From positions 80,923 to 144,922 of the forward strand of contig CM007329.1 of assembly GCA_000333855.2 (NCBI GenBank): 64,000 bases of DNA, written 5' to 3'. Positions 47,532-57,500 of this stretch are shown here, in pieces. The notes under the pieces were generated by a model, which worked only from the letters and a program-made list of their open reading frames with translations, did no database searches and had not been told where the DNA came from. A program made the translations under genes and the position numbers. Origin of the DNA: Endotrypanum monterogeii (taxonomy: Eukaryota > Euglenozoa > Kinetoplastea > Trypanosomatida > Trypanosomatidae). Every line of letters starts with the position of its first letter. The stretch's first letter is position 1.

Positions 47532-47690
47532 CCCTCTCGACTCGCTCCCCCGCTTTTCTCTCTCTTCCAATGAGGAGGGGTTATATCCCCTTACACACAC
47601 ACACACACATACTAGCACACCCCTTACGAGTGTACCAAGAGGCAGTGAGACCTTGTCCCTGACCACCTGTCACTGCACTGTCTTGATGAC

Positions 47691-47728
47691 TTCATTCCTT
47701 AACCCCTCCTTTCCGTTGAATTGCCCAG
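47691..47728 (+). promoter_or_regulatory. Predicted spliced-leader acceptor for the photolyase
   Basis: A C/T tract at 47691-47716 leads to TTGCCCAG with AG at 47727-47728, 83 bases before the start. An earlier option is the tract 47541-47568 with AG 47573-47574. Confidence 0.45.
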
Positions 47729-47810
47729 AGCACACACTAGCCATAGTGAGCAACACACATTCTTGCAGTCGGTTGGGTACCAACCAGCTCTACGAACAGC
47801 AGTGGTGTGC

Positions 47811-50800
47811 ATGTCTCGAATACCCGCCATGCTAAGCCACCATTCGGCCTCCGCCTCCGTTGTGTTGTGGAATAGTCGTCGTGGCTGCGCCTGTAACAGA
47901 GCCCTCACGTGTACACGAAGAACCCTCTTCACCGCAACTCGAGTGTGCCCATCGAGGAGCGGCGGCGTCAGCAGCAGCGGGTACGACAACGACGGTGGCA
48001 CAATCCAGAGCAGCTCAACAGCAGTCTCGTTCGACGACCCCGTACACTTTCATGGCTCTTACATGCGCCAGGGCAACAAAGAAAACGGATCCAGCACTTC
48101 TGCGCCAGCACATTTCGTGGAGGCGCCTCCGGCACCACCCTCACAACCCCCCGCATCACCGGAGTCACCCTTGGACATTACCACAGAGGAATGGACCGAG
48201 CTCCAGCACTACCTTTGCCACTCAGGACAACTCAGCTCGACATTGCCACTGTCGACCCACAAAGATGCACAGATGCGCTCAACTGTGTCTACGTACGACG
48301 TCGGCCAAACAGCAACAGTAGTTCAAAATATTCCACACAGTGGTGTCACCTGGGACGGCCAACTTGCATGGAGATCATCAGCGTCACCGCTGGTATCGTC
48401 TGTTGATGCTGCAGAGCTCGCGAGTGATCTCGCAGAAGAGGCGGCTGTGATGAACAAAGACCCTTCCGCTTCGTTGAAGCAAAATTTGGGGCCGGAGAAT
48501 ATGATGATGGAGAGCAGACTGCAAGGGCGTCATCAATGCAACCCTGGTGTCGAGTTCGGGGACGACGCCGAGTGTGATGAACAGTTGCTGGCCTCCCTAA
48601 GGGGACACCATGTGCGACTTGAAAACACCCCTGAAGTCGTGCTGCCGCCGTCGCTGGCTATACCTGACAAGAACGGGCAGGTGGCTAAGATAACACCGCC
48701 GACCCTGCACAGTGAAACAGAAGACAACATAACACCCGCCTCGACTGTGACAACGACAGACAGTGACTTGGTGGCCGCGCCGCAACCAACCGTGCACTTC
48801 CTTCATCGAAACAGCTATTTGACACGGCAGGATCAACTGTACCTCGGTGCTTGCACGGCGCGAGAAGCGCAGCTGCGTCCACCTGATGCCATGCAGACAT
48901 CCGCACTATTTGCAAGCTCACAGCGCCACGACCGCAGTATCATTGTCGTCTTCTCCTCCACTGACCTACGTGTGCACGACAACTACCTCTTGGCGCTCGC
49001 CTCCATGCGGGCCAGAGCAGTAGCCACGGAAACAGGAAAACCTGTTTCTGTCATCGGTGTTTGTGTGCTCGACTATCGCAGTTTTGCACAGCCAAGCGTG
49101 GTCGGTGGATTTTTCCGTCAGAGTCCGATGCGGGCGCAATTTTTGTTAGACACGGTGGCTGCCCTGCGCCGCGAACTAGAAGAAAAGTTGCGTGTACCCC
49201 TCCTCGTTCGCTGTGGTAGGCCAGAGGAACATGTGCCTCGTCTGGCCGTTGAGCTGGGGGCGATCGATGTTTTCATGACCACTCAGTATGCCCCACACGA
49301 GAGACGCGTGCAGGCCCTCATGATCCGTCGACTCCGATCAGGGACGTGGATTTCGCGTGAGGCGGTGGATGAGACAACTGTGGTGGCGAGTGCGGTGGGA
49401 CCAGGAGGTCTGGCAGCAGCACGGTATGATGCACCTCGTGACCCAACAGCGGATGAAGACGACATACAGCCAATCGCCGTCATTGAGCACGCTAGCCTCG
49501 GTGTCTCCTCACGGCACCCATACCACCATGGTCACAGCTCTCCCCCCGACTGTCAGAGAGGGACAGCTCCCCCTGTGGTGCACAGTGTCTGGCAGTCGAC
49601 GCTGGTGCACCTTGACGATCTAGCGACACCGCTGGCGTCTATGAAAGAAGGCGAGCGGTGGTATCACGACGACGTCACGGTGAGCACTATCCGGCCGACC
49701 GATCCGTATGACAAAGCAACTTCGCTGCTGTCGGAGCTGCCTCTCACCTGGCGAACAGCTGCCTTGCTTCCTACAGAAAGTGAGCGGAGCGGGCGGACGC
49801 GGACCTCGGTACTGAGAGGAGCGCTTCCCACGCTCGAAGACCTTGGCTACATTGCCGCTGCCGCCCACGGGACGGACTTTGCCTTCGAGGAAGTGATCGC
49901 CACCCAATCCTCCGGCCCAGAAGCGGGAGAAAGTGCGGCACTGGTTCGCCTGCAGGACTGGCTGGCCCAGGGCGGGATGACGTCGCTGCTGCGCTACGGA
50001 CGCGAACGCCGCACCAACACGAAGATGTACTCTCAGAAGTTGGCACGTGTTTCGCCGTACATTGCAGTTGGGGCCCTATCCCCGCGGAGGTATTACGAAG
50101 TTCTGCGACAGTTCGCCCATGAGAATCAACGCGATGCCTTTGTGCAGCAGCAGTTCCGTGAGGGATTGCTTCGGTTGTCTCGACGGGATCACTGGCACTG
50201 GATGGGACTGCGTTACGGCGACCGACTCTTTTTCTCCTACGGGCCGCACCCCGAGCACACAGACGACGTGGCAGACTGGCGCCATGATAGGAAGGTAGTT
50301 CAGCGCTGGTGCGACGGACTAACGGGCATCCCCTTTGCAGATGCGGCCATGCGGGAGTTGGTGGGGACAGGCTTCGTCGCTCACGAGGGGCGGCAGGCTC
50401 TGGCATGGCTTCTCACGCGTGGCTACGGACAAGACTGGCGCCTCGGCGCTGAGTGGATGGAGCGCTGCTCCCTCGATTATGATCCGTTTGTGTGTTATGG
50501 CAACTACGCATACAGCTGCGGGCTTATACTAGACGATTTTGGCGAGCCTGTCCGCAACGTCCACTACCTCGCTCACCAACACGATCAAACTGGTATATAC
50601 GTCAAGAAGTGGCTGCCGCAGCTGTCCAAAATACCGCCGGTCTACATCCATCGACCACACGTGCTGACGGCGCGTATGCAAGCGATGCATGGGGTACAAC
50701 TTGGCACGAGCTACCCTTACCCCCTCAAGCTGTGGCAGGGGGCCCAGCACACCCTCTCCGCTGCTGAACTTACGGCCTACTACCCGAAGGGCATCGTGAA

Positions 50801-51062
50801 GGGCCCCGGATACGCGGAAGCCGTGCGCTACGGCAGTGCCATGTTGCAGCCCGAGGAATATAACGCTGCGGTTTCACCCGCTTACCTACAGCGACGGCAA
50901 TGGGCGACAATGCTGCCAGCCTCGGCCTTTGCCGATCTGGAGATGGGCGACGAAGCGGCGGTCCATCTGACCCGTGTGGTGGATGCAGCAGCAGCACACA
51001 AGTGTGTCGTCCCCGCCACCTCTGCACCTCCAGAGCTTCTCTCGACGAGGGCCTCCGCTTAG
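47811..51062 (+). CDS. CRY-DASH-like cryptochrome/DNA photolyase
   Basis: Flavoproteins of this family repair UV pyrimidine dimers (CRY-DASH mainly in single-stranded DNA) or sense blue light. The 1084-residue product has about 370 low-complexity N-terminal residues with a basic, Ser/Cys-rich start that could be an organelle presequence. Next comes the Rossmann-like antenna domain (from about 376, SIIVVFSSTDLRVHDNYLL), and the FAD-binding domain from about 700, with RLGAEWMERCSLDYD (near 877), a YGNYAYSCG stretch and YVKKWLPQL. The AGESAALVRLQDWL block, the order of motifs and the KYGRRIF-like RYGDRLF stretch are DASH-like. Odd point: the usual L-x-W-R-[DE]-[FY] helix reads LSRRDHWHW (about 789-797), replacing its Trp by Arg. 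ATG 47829 is an alternative start. Confidence 0.88.
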   Translation: MSRIPAMLSHHSASASVVLWNSRRGCACNRALTCTRRTLFTATRVCPSRSGGVSSSGYDNDGGTIQSSSTAVSFDDPVHFHGSYMRQGNKENGSSTSAPAHFVEAPPAPPSQPPASPESPLDITTEEWTELQHYLCHSGQLSSTLPLSTHKDAQMRSTVSTYDVGQTATVVQNIPHSGVTWDGQLAWRSSASPLVSSVDAAELASDLAEEAAVMNKDPSASLKQNLGPENMMMESRLQGRHQCNPGVEFGDDAECDEQLLASLRGHHVRLENTPEVVLPPSLAIPDKNGQVAKITPPTLHSETEDNITPASTVTTTDSDLVAAPQPTVHFLHRNSYLTRQDQLYLGACTAREAQLRPPDAMQTSALFASSQRHDRSIIVVFSSTDLRVHDNYLLALASMRARAVATETGKPVSVIGVCVLDYRSFAQPSVVGGFFRQSPMRAQFLLDTVAALRRELEEKLRVPLLVRCGRPEEHVPRLAVELGAIDVFMTTQYAPHERRVQALMIRRLRSGTWISREAVDETTVVASAVGPGGLAAARYDAPRDPTADEDDIQPIAVIEHASLGVSSRHPYHHGHSSPPDCQRGTAPPVVHSVWQSTLVHLDDLATPLASMKEGERWYHDDVTVSTIRPTDPYDKATSLLSELPLTWRTAALLPTESERSGRTRTSVLRGALPTLEDLGYIAAAAHGTDFAFEEVIATQSSGPEAGESAALVRLQDWLAQGGMTSLLRYGRERRTNTKMYSQKLARVSPYIAVGALSPRRYYEVLRQFAHENQRDAFVQQQFREGLLRLSRRDHWHWMGLRYGDRLFFSYGPHPEHTDDVADWRHDRKVVQRWCDGLTGIPFADAAMRELVGTGFVAHEGRQALAWLLTRGYGQDWRLGAEWMERCSLDYDPFVCYGNYAYSCGLILDDFGEPVRNVHYLAHQHDQTGIYVKKWLPQLSKIPPVYIHRPHVLTARMQAMHGVQLGTSYPYPLKLWQGAQHTLSAAELTAYYPKGIVKGPGYAEAVRYGSAMLQPEEYNAAVSPAYLQRRQWATMLPASAFADLEMGDEAAVHLTRVVDAAAAHKCVVPATSAPPELLSTRASA

Positions 51063-51441
51063 AGGTATCCAACTTCTCGCGAGTCGTCGCCTACACTACA
51101 TCCCCATTCACGCTTGCGTAAAAAAAAAAAAAGAGCCCCCATCCACCCACCACCACACAGTGCGCAGCAGCGGCGGTCCCCCAATCTCTGCTACCCGCTC
51201 CTCACGGATCCCATGAGGCACACTCCAGAGCACGACCAGGGAAGGGAAGCAAAGGGGGGAAGTCTAGCGAGGCAGAGGAGAATTTGTTTTACAGCTAAGC
51301 GACTAATGTCATGAACTCGGCGACTGTCAAGCCAACCCTCTCTGCACGAGGGAAAAAAAAAACATGTGTTTCGCCCCCGATAAACCGGTTAGGAAAAAAA
51401 AAAAGAGGGGGTAGGTGAAAAAGGAGGAGGGGAGACTGTTG

Positions 51442-51499
<58 letters not shown>

Positions 51500-51500
<1 letters not shown>

Positions 51501-51585
51501 TATACCTAACGACTACTACTACTACGTCGTAGTAGTACGCGTTCGGTAACGGTACGTACCGGTACGTACTTCGTAGTAGTACGGT
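51500..51585. other. Error-rich duplicate of sequence right of the CA/TA repeat
   Basis: A GTA/CGT-dominated stretch right after a TA repeat, sharing GTAGTACGCG and similar order with the clean sequence following the second TA repeat (51731-51830). Probably an uncorrected read end. Confidence 0.5.
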
Positions 51586-51605
51586 NNNNNNNNNNNNNNN
51601 NNNNN
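51586..51605. other. Assembly gap of 20 N
   Basis: A fixed-size 20-N join, flanked on both sides by noisy copies of clean sequence nearby. Confidence 0.95.
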
Positions 51606-51679
51606 ACGGTAAAAAAAGTAAAACGGGGTAAGGGGTAAGGTAAAAGGAAGGGAGGGAAGGAACGTCGTGTACACACACA

Positions 51680-51689
<10 letters not shown>
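51606..51689. other. Error-rich duplicate of sequence left of the CA/TA repeat
   Basis: Matches the clean stretch 51388-51456 with many errors: a CGG(T)TA start, an A run, GGGG-TA-GGTGAAAA-like units, AGGAAGGGAGG, then a short cgt/ctgtt segment before the CA and TA repeats. Confidence 0.6.
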
Positions 51690-51735
<46 letters not shown>

Positions 51736-51939
51736 GTAAACGCATACATCTGCATAAGCTTGTAGTACGCGACGTCTTCTGATGTGCTGCCACGTATCTG
51801 CACTGATGCCGCAGTTTGTATTCTGTATACATGGCTGTAGCAATGGTGATCTGTCGCTCCATTATGGTCCCTTACATTCACATCTAGTTGCGTCATGCAG
51901 TAGTTGCCACCCCCACCCCTCACTCACCCACTTACACCG

Positions 51940-51971
51940 TCTTTGTCTTGATTTCACTCTTCTCTTTGCAG
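51940..51971 (+). promoter_or_regulatory. Predicted spliced-leader acceptor for the ankyrin protein
   Basis: A textbook T/C-rich tract (51940-51968) ends in TTTGCAG with AG at 51970-51971, 116 bases before the start codon. Confidence 0.6.
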
Positions 51972-52086
51972 AGCGAGTACACAAACGGGGGAAAAAAAAA
52001 AGCGCATACAGACTCGCTGACTTGCATCTGCGCCCCGCTCCCCTCTGCAAGCATCCGCCATCGGACTCTTCTCTTTACCGCTAGCC

Positions 52087-52725
52087 ATGTCCGCACCAGC
52101 CTCGGCTGCTGTACCACCTATGGGGCCGCTTCCCTATCCGAATAGACTGCAGCACCGTCAGACCACCGCTGAGCAGCGCCAAGTCGCTGCCACGGCGGTG
52201 GCTGACTATCGTCGCACGCTTGAGGATGAGAAGGCGCTTCTGAGCGAAGAAGATGCACTGCTTACTCAGGAAGAGGCAGAGCGCCTTCAGCGCAGAAGTG
52301 AAAGTCAGCACGCCGCCAACACCATCGCTGCTCAGCTTCGCGTACGTGCCTGTGAAGTAGTTGCCAGTGTGCAAAGTGAGTCGGGTCACGGCGAGGGTGG
52401 TGTCATCGACATCTTCCACGCGGCCTGTGACGGTGATGTGGCGGCCCTCGAGGCATGCCTGAAGAGCGGGGCGAACATTAACGCCACTGGGCAGCCAGAT
52501 CCGGCCCGCTATGACGGAGTTCAATTTCAGCAACGGTGGTTTTTTCGCGCCCCGCCCATCGTCTTTGCGTCCGCCTTCGGACGTGAGGGGGCGGTGCACT
52601 TTCTGCTTGACCACGGAGCAGACCCGCACGTGGCGTCGTCCACGGGGCTTCGCGCCATTGACTATGCGATGCATCGCGGCTACAGCGCAATTATAGAAAT
52701 GTTGCCGGGAAAGAAGAGTGAATAA
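52087..52725 (+). CDS. Ankyrin-repeat protein
   Basis: The 212-residue product has a charged helical N-terminal half (about 25-95, Glu/Gln/Arg/Ala-rich, probable coiled coil) and two to three ankyrin repeats in the C-terminal half: DIFHAACDGDVAALEACLKSGANIN (written here in parts, residues about 114-138), then PPIVFASAFGREGAVHFLLDHGADP, and a capping GLRAIDYAMHRGYSAIIEML. An 18-residue aromatic insertion lies between the first two repeats. Ankyrin repeats bind other proteins; the partner is unknown. There is no signal peptide or membrane segment, so a cytosolic location is likely. The single ATG after a strong splice signal makes the start secure. Confidence 0.82.
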   Translation: MSAPASAAVPPMGPLPYPNRLQHRQTTAEQRQVAATAVADYRRTLEDEKALLSEEDALLTQEEAERLQRRSESQHAANTIAAQLRVRACEVVASVQSESGHGEGGVIDIFHAACDGDVAALEACLKSGANINATGQPDPARYDGVQFQQRWFFRAPPIVFASAFGREGAVHFLLDHGADPHVASSTGLRAIDYAMHRGYSAIIEMLPGKKSE

Positions 52726-52862
52726 CAGCGAAGGGCACACCGAGTAGCGCCCGCCACCCCGAAAAGGCATCATTTTTTTTTTATGTACAATTATACCCAT
52801 CCCCCCCCCACACACACACACAGCGTGTTGGTCTTTTTTGTTGCTTGTTGTTGTCTCTGTGA

Positions 52863-52894
<32 letters not shown>

Positions 52895-53541
52895 GTGTGT
52901 ATATATATATGTGTGTGTGTGTGTATATATAGAGTGGGGGAGTAGAAGTTCAGTGTCTATACACCGCCCCCCCCCCTGCCGATCTATCCCACCACTCACC
53001 CACACCGATCGATTGCAGGCTCTGGGAACAGAAGATGGATAAGTTCTTTCCAGCCCAGCAAACTCGCAAAACTGCGTAGGAAGTCTGCATCATCCCCTAA
53101 TGTTTGACAAACACATCCACTCTCGCTCTTCCTCTCCACCTCTCTATTCATCTTCTGGCGCACCGCCGCCGCTGATCGTCCCTCACTACAATGAAAATCT
53201 TAACATGACCTCATTTGCTGTTGCACACACACACCCACAAGCACACACACACACAGTGAGGGATTATTTTTTTTTTTTGAAGCATTCTCTTGATACTTTA
53301 TGTGCATTTAGACGTGTATCATCGCGTCACAAAGTTGGCCATAGGAAAAAAAAAAAAACGGGTGAGCGATCCGCTTCTCACTTGTGTATGTGCATGTACG
53401 TGCGTGTCAGAATCTGTTTGTGACTGGGCGTCCTGCACCCTTTCCTACGCCCCTACACCACCTCGGTGTCACCCGCCGTGTGTGCACTTTTTCAACGTCT
53501 ATTTTGGCAGAAAGGCCGATCACCCAAAATACGCTGCTACT

Positions 53542-53543
<2 letters not shown>

Positions 53544-53580
<37 letters not shown>
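53544..53580. repeat. TA microsatellite
   Basis: About 18 TA units in the spacer. Confidence 0.8.
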
Positions 53581-53583
<3 letters not shown>

Positions 53584-54408
53584 GCTCTCCCTCCCCGCCC
53601 CCCCCCCCTTATACCCCTGTCACAGACACTACCAGCGGCACGACCACACAACCCCTCCCCCGCTTCCCAATTATCTGCTTTTTTTCACCACCACCACTTC
53701 GTGTACGTACATACCTTTCCCCAATCCCCGAAGCAGGGTATCCTGCAAACAACAAAAGTTTTTTTGTTCTCCTCGAAAAAATCGCTCACCGTGTGCTCCC
53801 AAACTTGTGTGCCACGTATTGTGCTGTTTTTGTTGCTGCTTTGGGGTGTGGATTATCCATACACCTCTTTGCCTGGCGCAGGTGCTGCCTCCCCCTTACC
53901 CCGTTTTCCTTCCATTGTTTGCGAGGGAGAAAGTGCTGCGTGTGTGTGTGTGTGCACTCAATACGGGAAAAAAAAGCGATTTTTTCAGATTTTGTTTTCC
54001 TGTGTTGTCTCCCCTTAGGTCTCACTCTCCTGTTCGTGTGCTGTTGCTGTTCAGCCCACATATACACACACACATATATTTATATTTATGGTGGGGAAGT
54101 TCGCGTGTGAATCGCCCGAGACGAACAGACACACGTCGACACTGCTTCGATTCAAATTCCTTTTTTATTTTTCTAACGATTTTTTTTTTGTCTACCTCAC
54201 CTGCCACCGCTATCCTACCTTGAGTCCTGCGCATACTTGCACATTTGTTTTTTTTTTGATATTTTACCATCGCGAAAGGGGCAACAAGAAGGTGTGAACC
54301 TCTCTGTGTGTGGGTGGGTGGCTGTAGCTTACTCGAGTCTGTGATACCTCAACTCCCACGACTCCACCTCTTTATCTTGTCCCCGTTTCGCCCACGCGTA
54401 CGTCATTG

Positions 54409-54449
54409 CCCTCCCCTTCCCTCTCCACGCCGCATTCTTAACGCCCAAG
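54409..54449 (+). promoter_or_regulatory. Predicted spliced-leader acceptor for the 1188-residue protein
   Basis: A C/T tract at 54409-54426 is followed by AG at 54448-54449, 61 bases before the first start codon. Confidence 0.45.
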
Positions 54450-54509
54450 GCGCACACGCACGCGTAAGCATACATGCAAGTGTGAATATCGAGAGGCTCC
54501 GCTTGAGGA

Positions 54510-57500
54510 ATGAAAAGAAGGTCGCACATGGCGACCTCTCCACCCGCGGAGAAGGACGTTCTCGCGGCATCGTCACCGTTGGTAGAGCGACCGCGGGCAG
54601 TGGAGAAAAAACATCGAAGTGGGCGTCAGTGTCCTGGCAGTGAAGAAAAACCCCCATTCGCAGCGACCGTGCAGGTAGCACCGACACCGCCATCGAGTCG
54701 CTCCATCACGCACGGTATAACCTGCAATCCGCGGATCGCCTCTGAGGAACGCCCTGGGGCGACGGCCGTACGCACCGCCTTGACAGCCAATCGCACCCTC
54801 CACAACACCGACTTGGTTGCAGTCCAAAATATCACACCACCCTCTGGCGCAGTACCGCAGGAAGACATGAATGGGAGCCTCGGTGCAGGTAGCAAGCAGC
54901 GCTATCATGTCGTCACCACCGCGGTCGACGCACTCAATTCACCAAGTATCACACCATCTTCACCACTGCCCGCGTCGTCAGCAGCCGGCGAGAGCTCTCC
55001 ACTCGGATCGCCGGGCGGGTCGACAACGCTGCTGTCGCGGCTGCGGAACCACCTCGCACACGCACACGGTCTGTCGAGTCGGCCGGCTGTGACTTCGATG
55101 GGCACCGATACCCGATGTGGTGTTGGGCAACAGTACAGCCGCACCTCTACCGCCAGCAACGCGGCAGGGAGATCCGGCGGCACCAAGCGCGGTGTGGACA
55201 GAGATTTGAGCTCAACAGCGCCGAGGCCGCGTCTACCACAATTGCAGCCCGTGCCGGCGGCACAGCCGGCTTCTGCGGAGCGCATCGCCGCCACCTCAGG
55301 GACAGTCACAACATCAACACCAGACACGCCCTTGATAACTCAGACAGTATCCCATTCGCAAAGCAACATAGACTTGACCGTCGCTGCCTCCAGCGGTGTC
55401 CTGAAGCAGGCGGAGCGGATCTCGGTGGAGGGTTGCTCACGGGTGGACGATAGCCCCAACCCAACCTCTATCGAGGTGCCGCAGGTGTCGTCGCCAGGAC
55501 TCGCAAATGACCTCGTCCCCGAAGCGGAGGTGGCGTGCCACGAGTTCCTCCACCACCTTCCAGGAGTGTGGGCCCGCCCAATCATCCGCGCAGTGACGCT
55601 TCAGACAGCCACACTGCACGTGCCACAGCGTCTTCTGCGCGCCCCTGTCCTCTTCGACGCCTACGCGGAGTTGAAGGCGGAAGTGGTCGCTACGCTGGAA
55701 GCGGTCGCCGGAAGGACTGCAGCAAACAAATCCCTTCAGACGAAACCGGGTCATCCTGCTTTTGCGGGACCGCTGTTTCATTGCGTGGACATGCAGCGCT
55801 TGCTGACAGTGGCCCCTGCAATATTGCGCTATCGCCTCCAGAACACGTGTAGGATCAAAGGGGACGAAGTGCGCACGGGATTCCGCTCCAATGCTCAGAC
55901 AGCGAGTCGAACTGAGGCATCTATCAATCGCTACGCTTACCTTCCACACGTACAACGTGACGTGCACTTCGGGGCTACGTTGGCGCAGTGCGTTATACGT
56001 AAGATGGCGCTGGGGCCGCCGCTGCTTCGCAGTGGAAGCAGTCGCAGCGCTTGCCCTCCTGCTAGTGCGGGTGACGGAGGTCTGCGAGACGCTGGGCAGC
56101 AGCATCCCCTGACGGCTGTGACAGCCCCGAACAACGCGCAGAGGGATCAAAAGAATCTCTCTCTGTACCCGCTGGCCATCACCTACTCCGCCGTGTCCTT
56201 TGAGGGGTTTCCGTCCATCTTCCTAAAAGACCGTTACGACGTGGCCCACCCCGAGAACGTTGCTTCGGGTCTGAATAGCGCGGCGCAAGGCAGCACTGCC
56301 GACAATCCCCGTCACGGTGGTCGCCGTCGACGCTACATCAAGCCCTTCTTTGAACGCGAGTTTTCGGCAACGCTGGCTAGTGGGCAGGAAGATGCAGCCT
56401 TTTTCGCAACCACACTGGCACCAGAGTTCATGGTCAGCCTGCCATCTTTTCTCAAACACCCTGAGCGGGCAGTGCCGCTGAGCATTGCAGCCTCGCTTCA
56501 CCACCTGTACACCGCTCTCTCAGTGGAGATATTCATGCACACCTTTGATGGCCTTTTTATGCAAGCGACAGATGCAACAGCCAGTGATAAGCACGCGAGT
56601 ACAGCACCGGCGAAAGCAACGTGCGGTCGAGCACCGAGTACGTCGTTGTCACCGCTTCTGCCCCCGGTGAGTCCCGCTTGCGAGCGTGGTGGCACACCCG
56701 TCTCCGCTGCCGCTACGCCCAACATCCACCCCTCGGGGACGCCGACACCGCTGCGCGGGCCCGCACTGGAACTTGGTATGGCGTACGTGCGCAACACCGT
56801 CCTGTGCAGCGCCAGCACGCCAGGCATTGAGTCTTATCTCATGTTCCTCCATCAGATTGTCTACACAGAACGTCATGGCGGCAACCGCCGCGCGAGTGTG
56901 CGGGGAGACGCCGAATCAATCTCGCCACCGCCACCCTGCCGCGCCGTGGTGCAGCTGTCTGAGGAAGCAAACGGAAGTATGTTACCGCCCGCGATGCCGG
57001 CAACTGTGATGGCCAGAGATGGCTCCTCCCCCCCTGGCACCTTCAGCCTCCCCACGGTCAAGCACGCAGCGGTGGAGCTCACACAGTTGCTGACGTGGGT
57101 CCAAGATGAGCGCTCCCACGACCCGCAGCACGGCCAGCCCTTCCTATGTCACCTCACCTTTGTCCCAACGTACATCGCGAATATCTCGACACCCACGCCG
57201 ACAAGTCTCTGCCATCCGCTGCCGGACATCGAGCTGGAAGACTCGAATGCGTTCCCCTGTGCGGTGGTGTTGGCCACACTGGACATGTGGAAGTCACTGT
57301 CGCCTTCGGTGGTGTCGAACCTCCTGCGCGTCTGCTTTGTTCTCGATCGGCACGCGCAGCGGGTTATGGAACTCGAGTCGCCCGACTATCCCACGAAGGA
57401 GATGCCGAAAAGTGCGACTGCCGCCGAGGCTGGAACCACGAACAACGACCCAGTAAATACCTACGGCGCGAACGGGGCCGTCACATCTGCGATCCCCTTC

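Larger units (their letters stand above)
46729..47810. other. Intergenic spacer RING protein-photolyase
   Basis: No gene is supported. It contains CA repeats (46869-46888, 47017-47030, 47593-47609), A runs (46947-46954, 47271-47282), a T run (47310-47322), an AT-rich inverted stretch at 47505-47530, and pyrimidine tracts near the next gene. Confidence 0.55.
51063..52086. other. Intergenic region photolyase-ankyrin protein, with false duplication around a gap
   Basis: No gene is supported. It holds an A run (51120-51132), a CA/TA repeat (51442-51499), the 20-N gap, a second CA/TA repeat (51671-51730) and a clean splice signal at the end. The part 51500-51689 is judged an artefact of assembly. 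Confidence 0.6.
52726..54509. other. Intergenic spacer ankyrin protein-large unknown protein
   Basis: About 1.8 kb without a supported gene: TA/TG repeats (52863-52930, 53544-53580, 54070-54090), CA repeats (53227-53256), T runs (52772-52781, 53266-53279, 54180-54189) and A runs (53346-53358). Apparent open frames here are mainly simple repeats. Confidence 0.6.

Noticed and set aside
18458..53279. Recurrent T runs followed by GAAG or AAAGG in several spacers (near 18458, 40858, 42016, 47310, 53266)
   Set aside because: Only the homopolymer and two or three bases are shared; the flanks do not align, so a dispersed element cannot be claimed by eye.
53290..54223. Three overlapping frames of 210-280 codons before the large unknown gene
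   Set aside because: All consist of TA, CA and homopolymer translation with Cys/Ser/Pro-rich filler.
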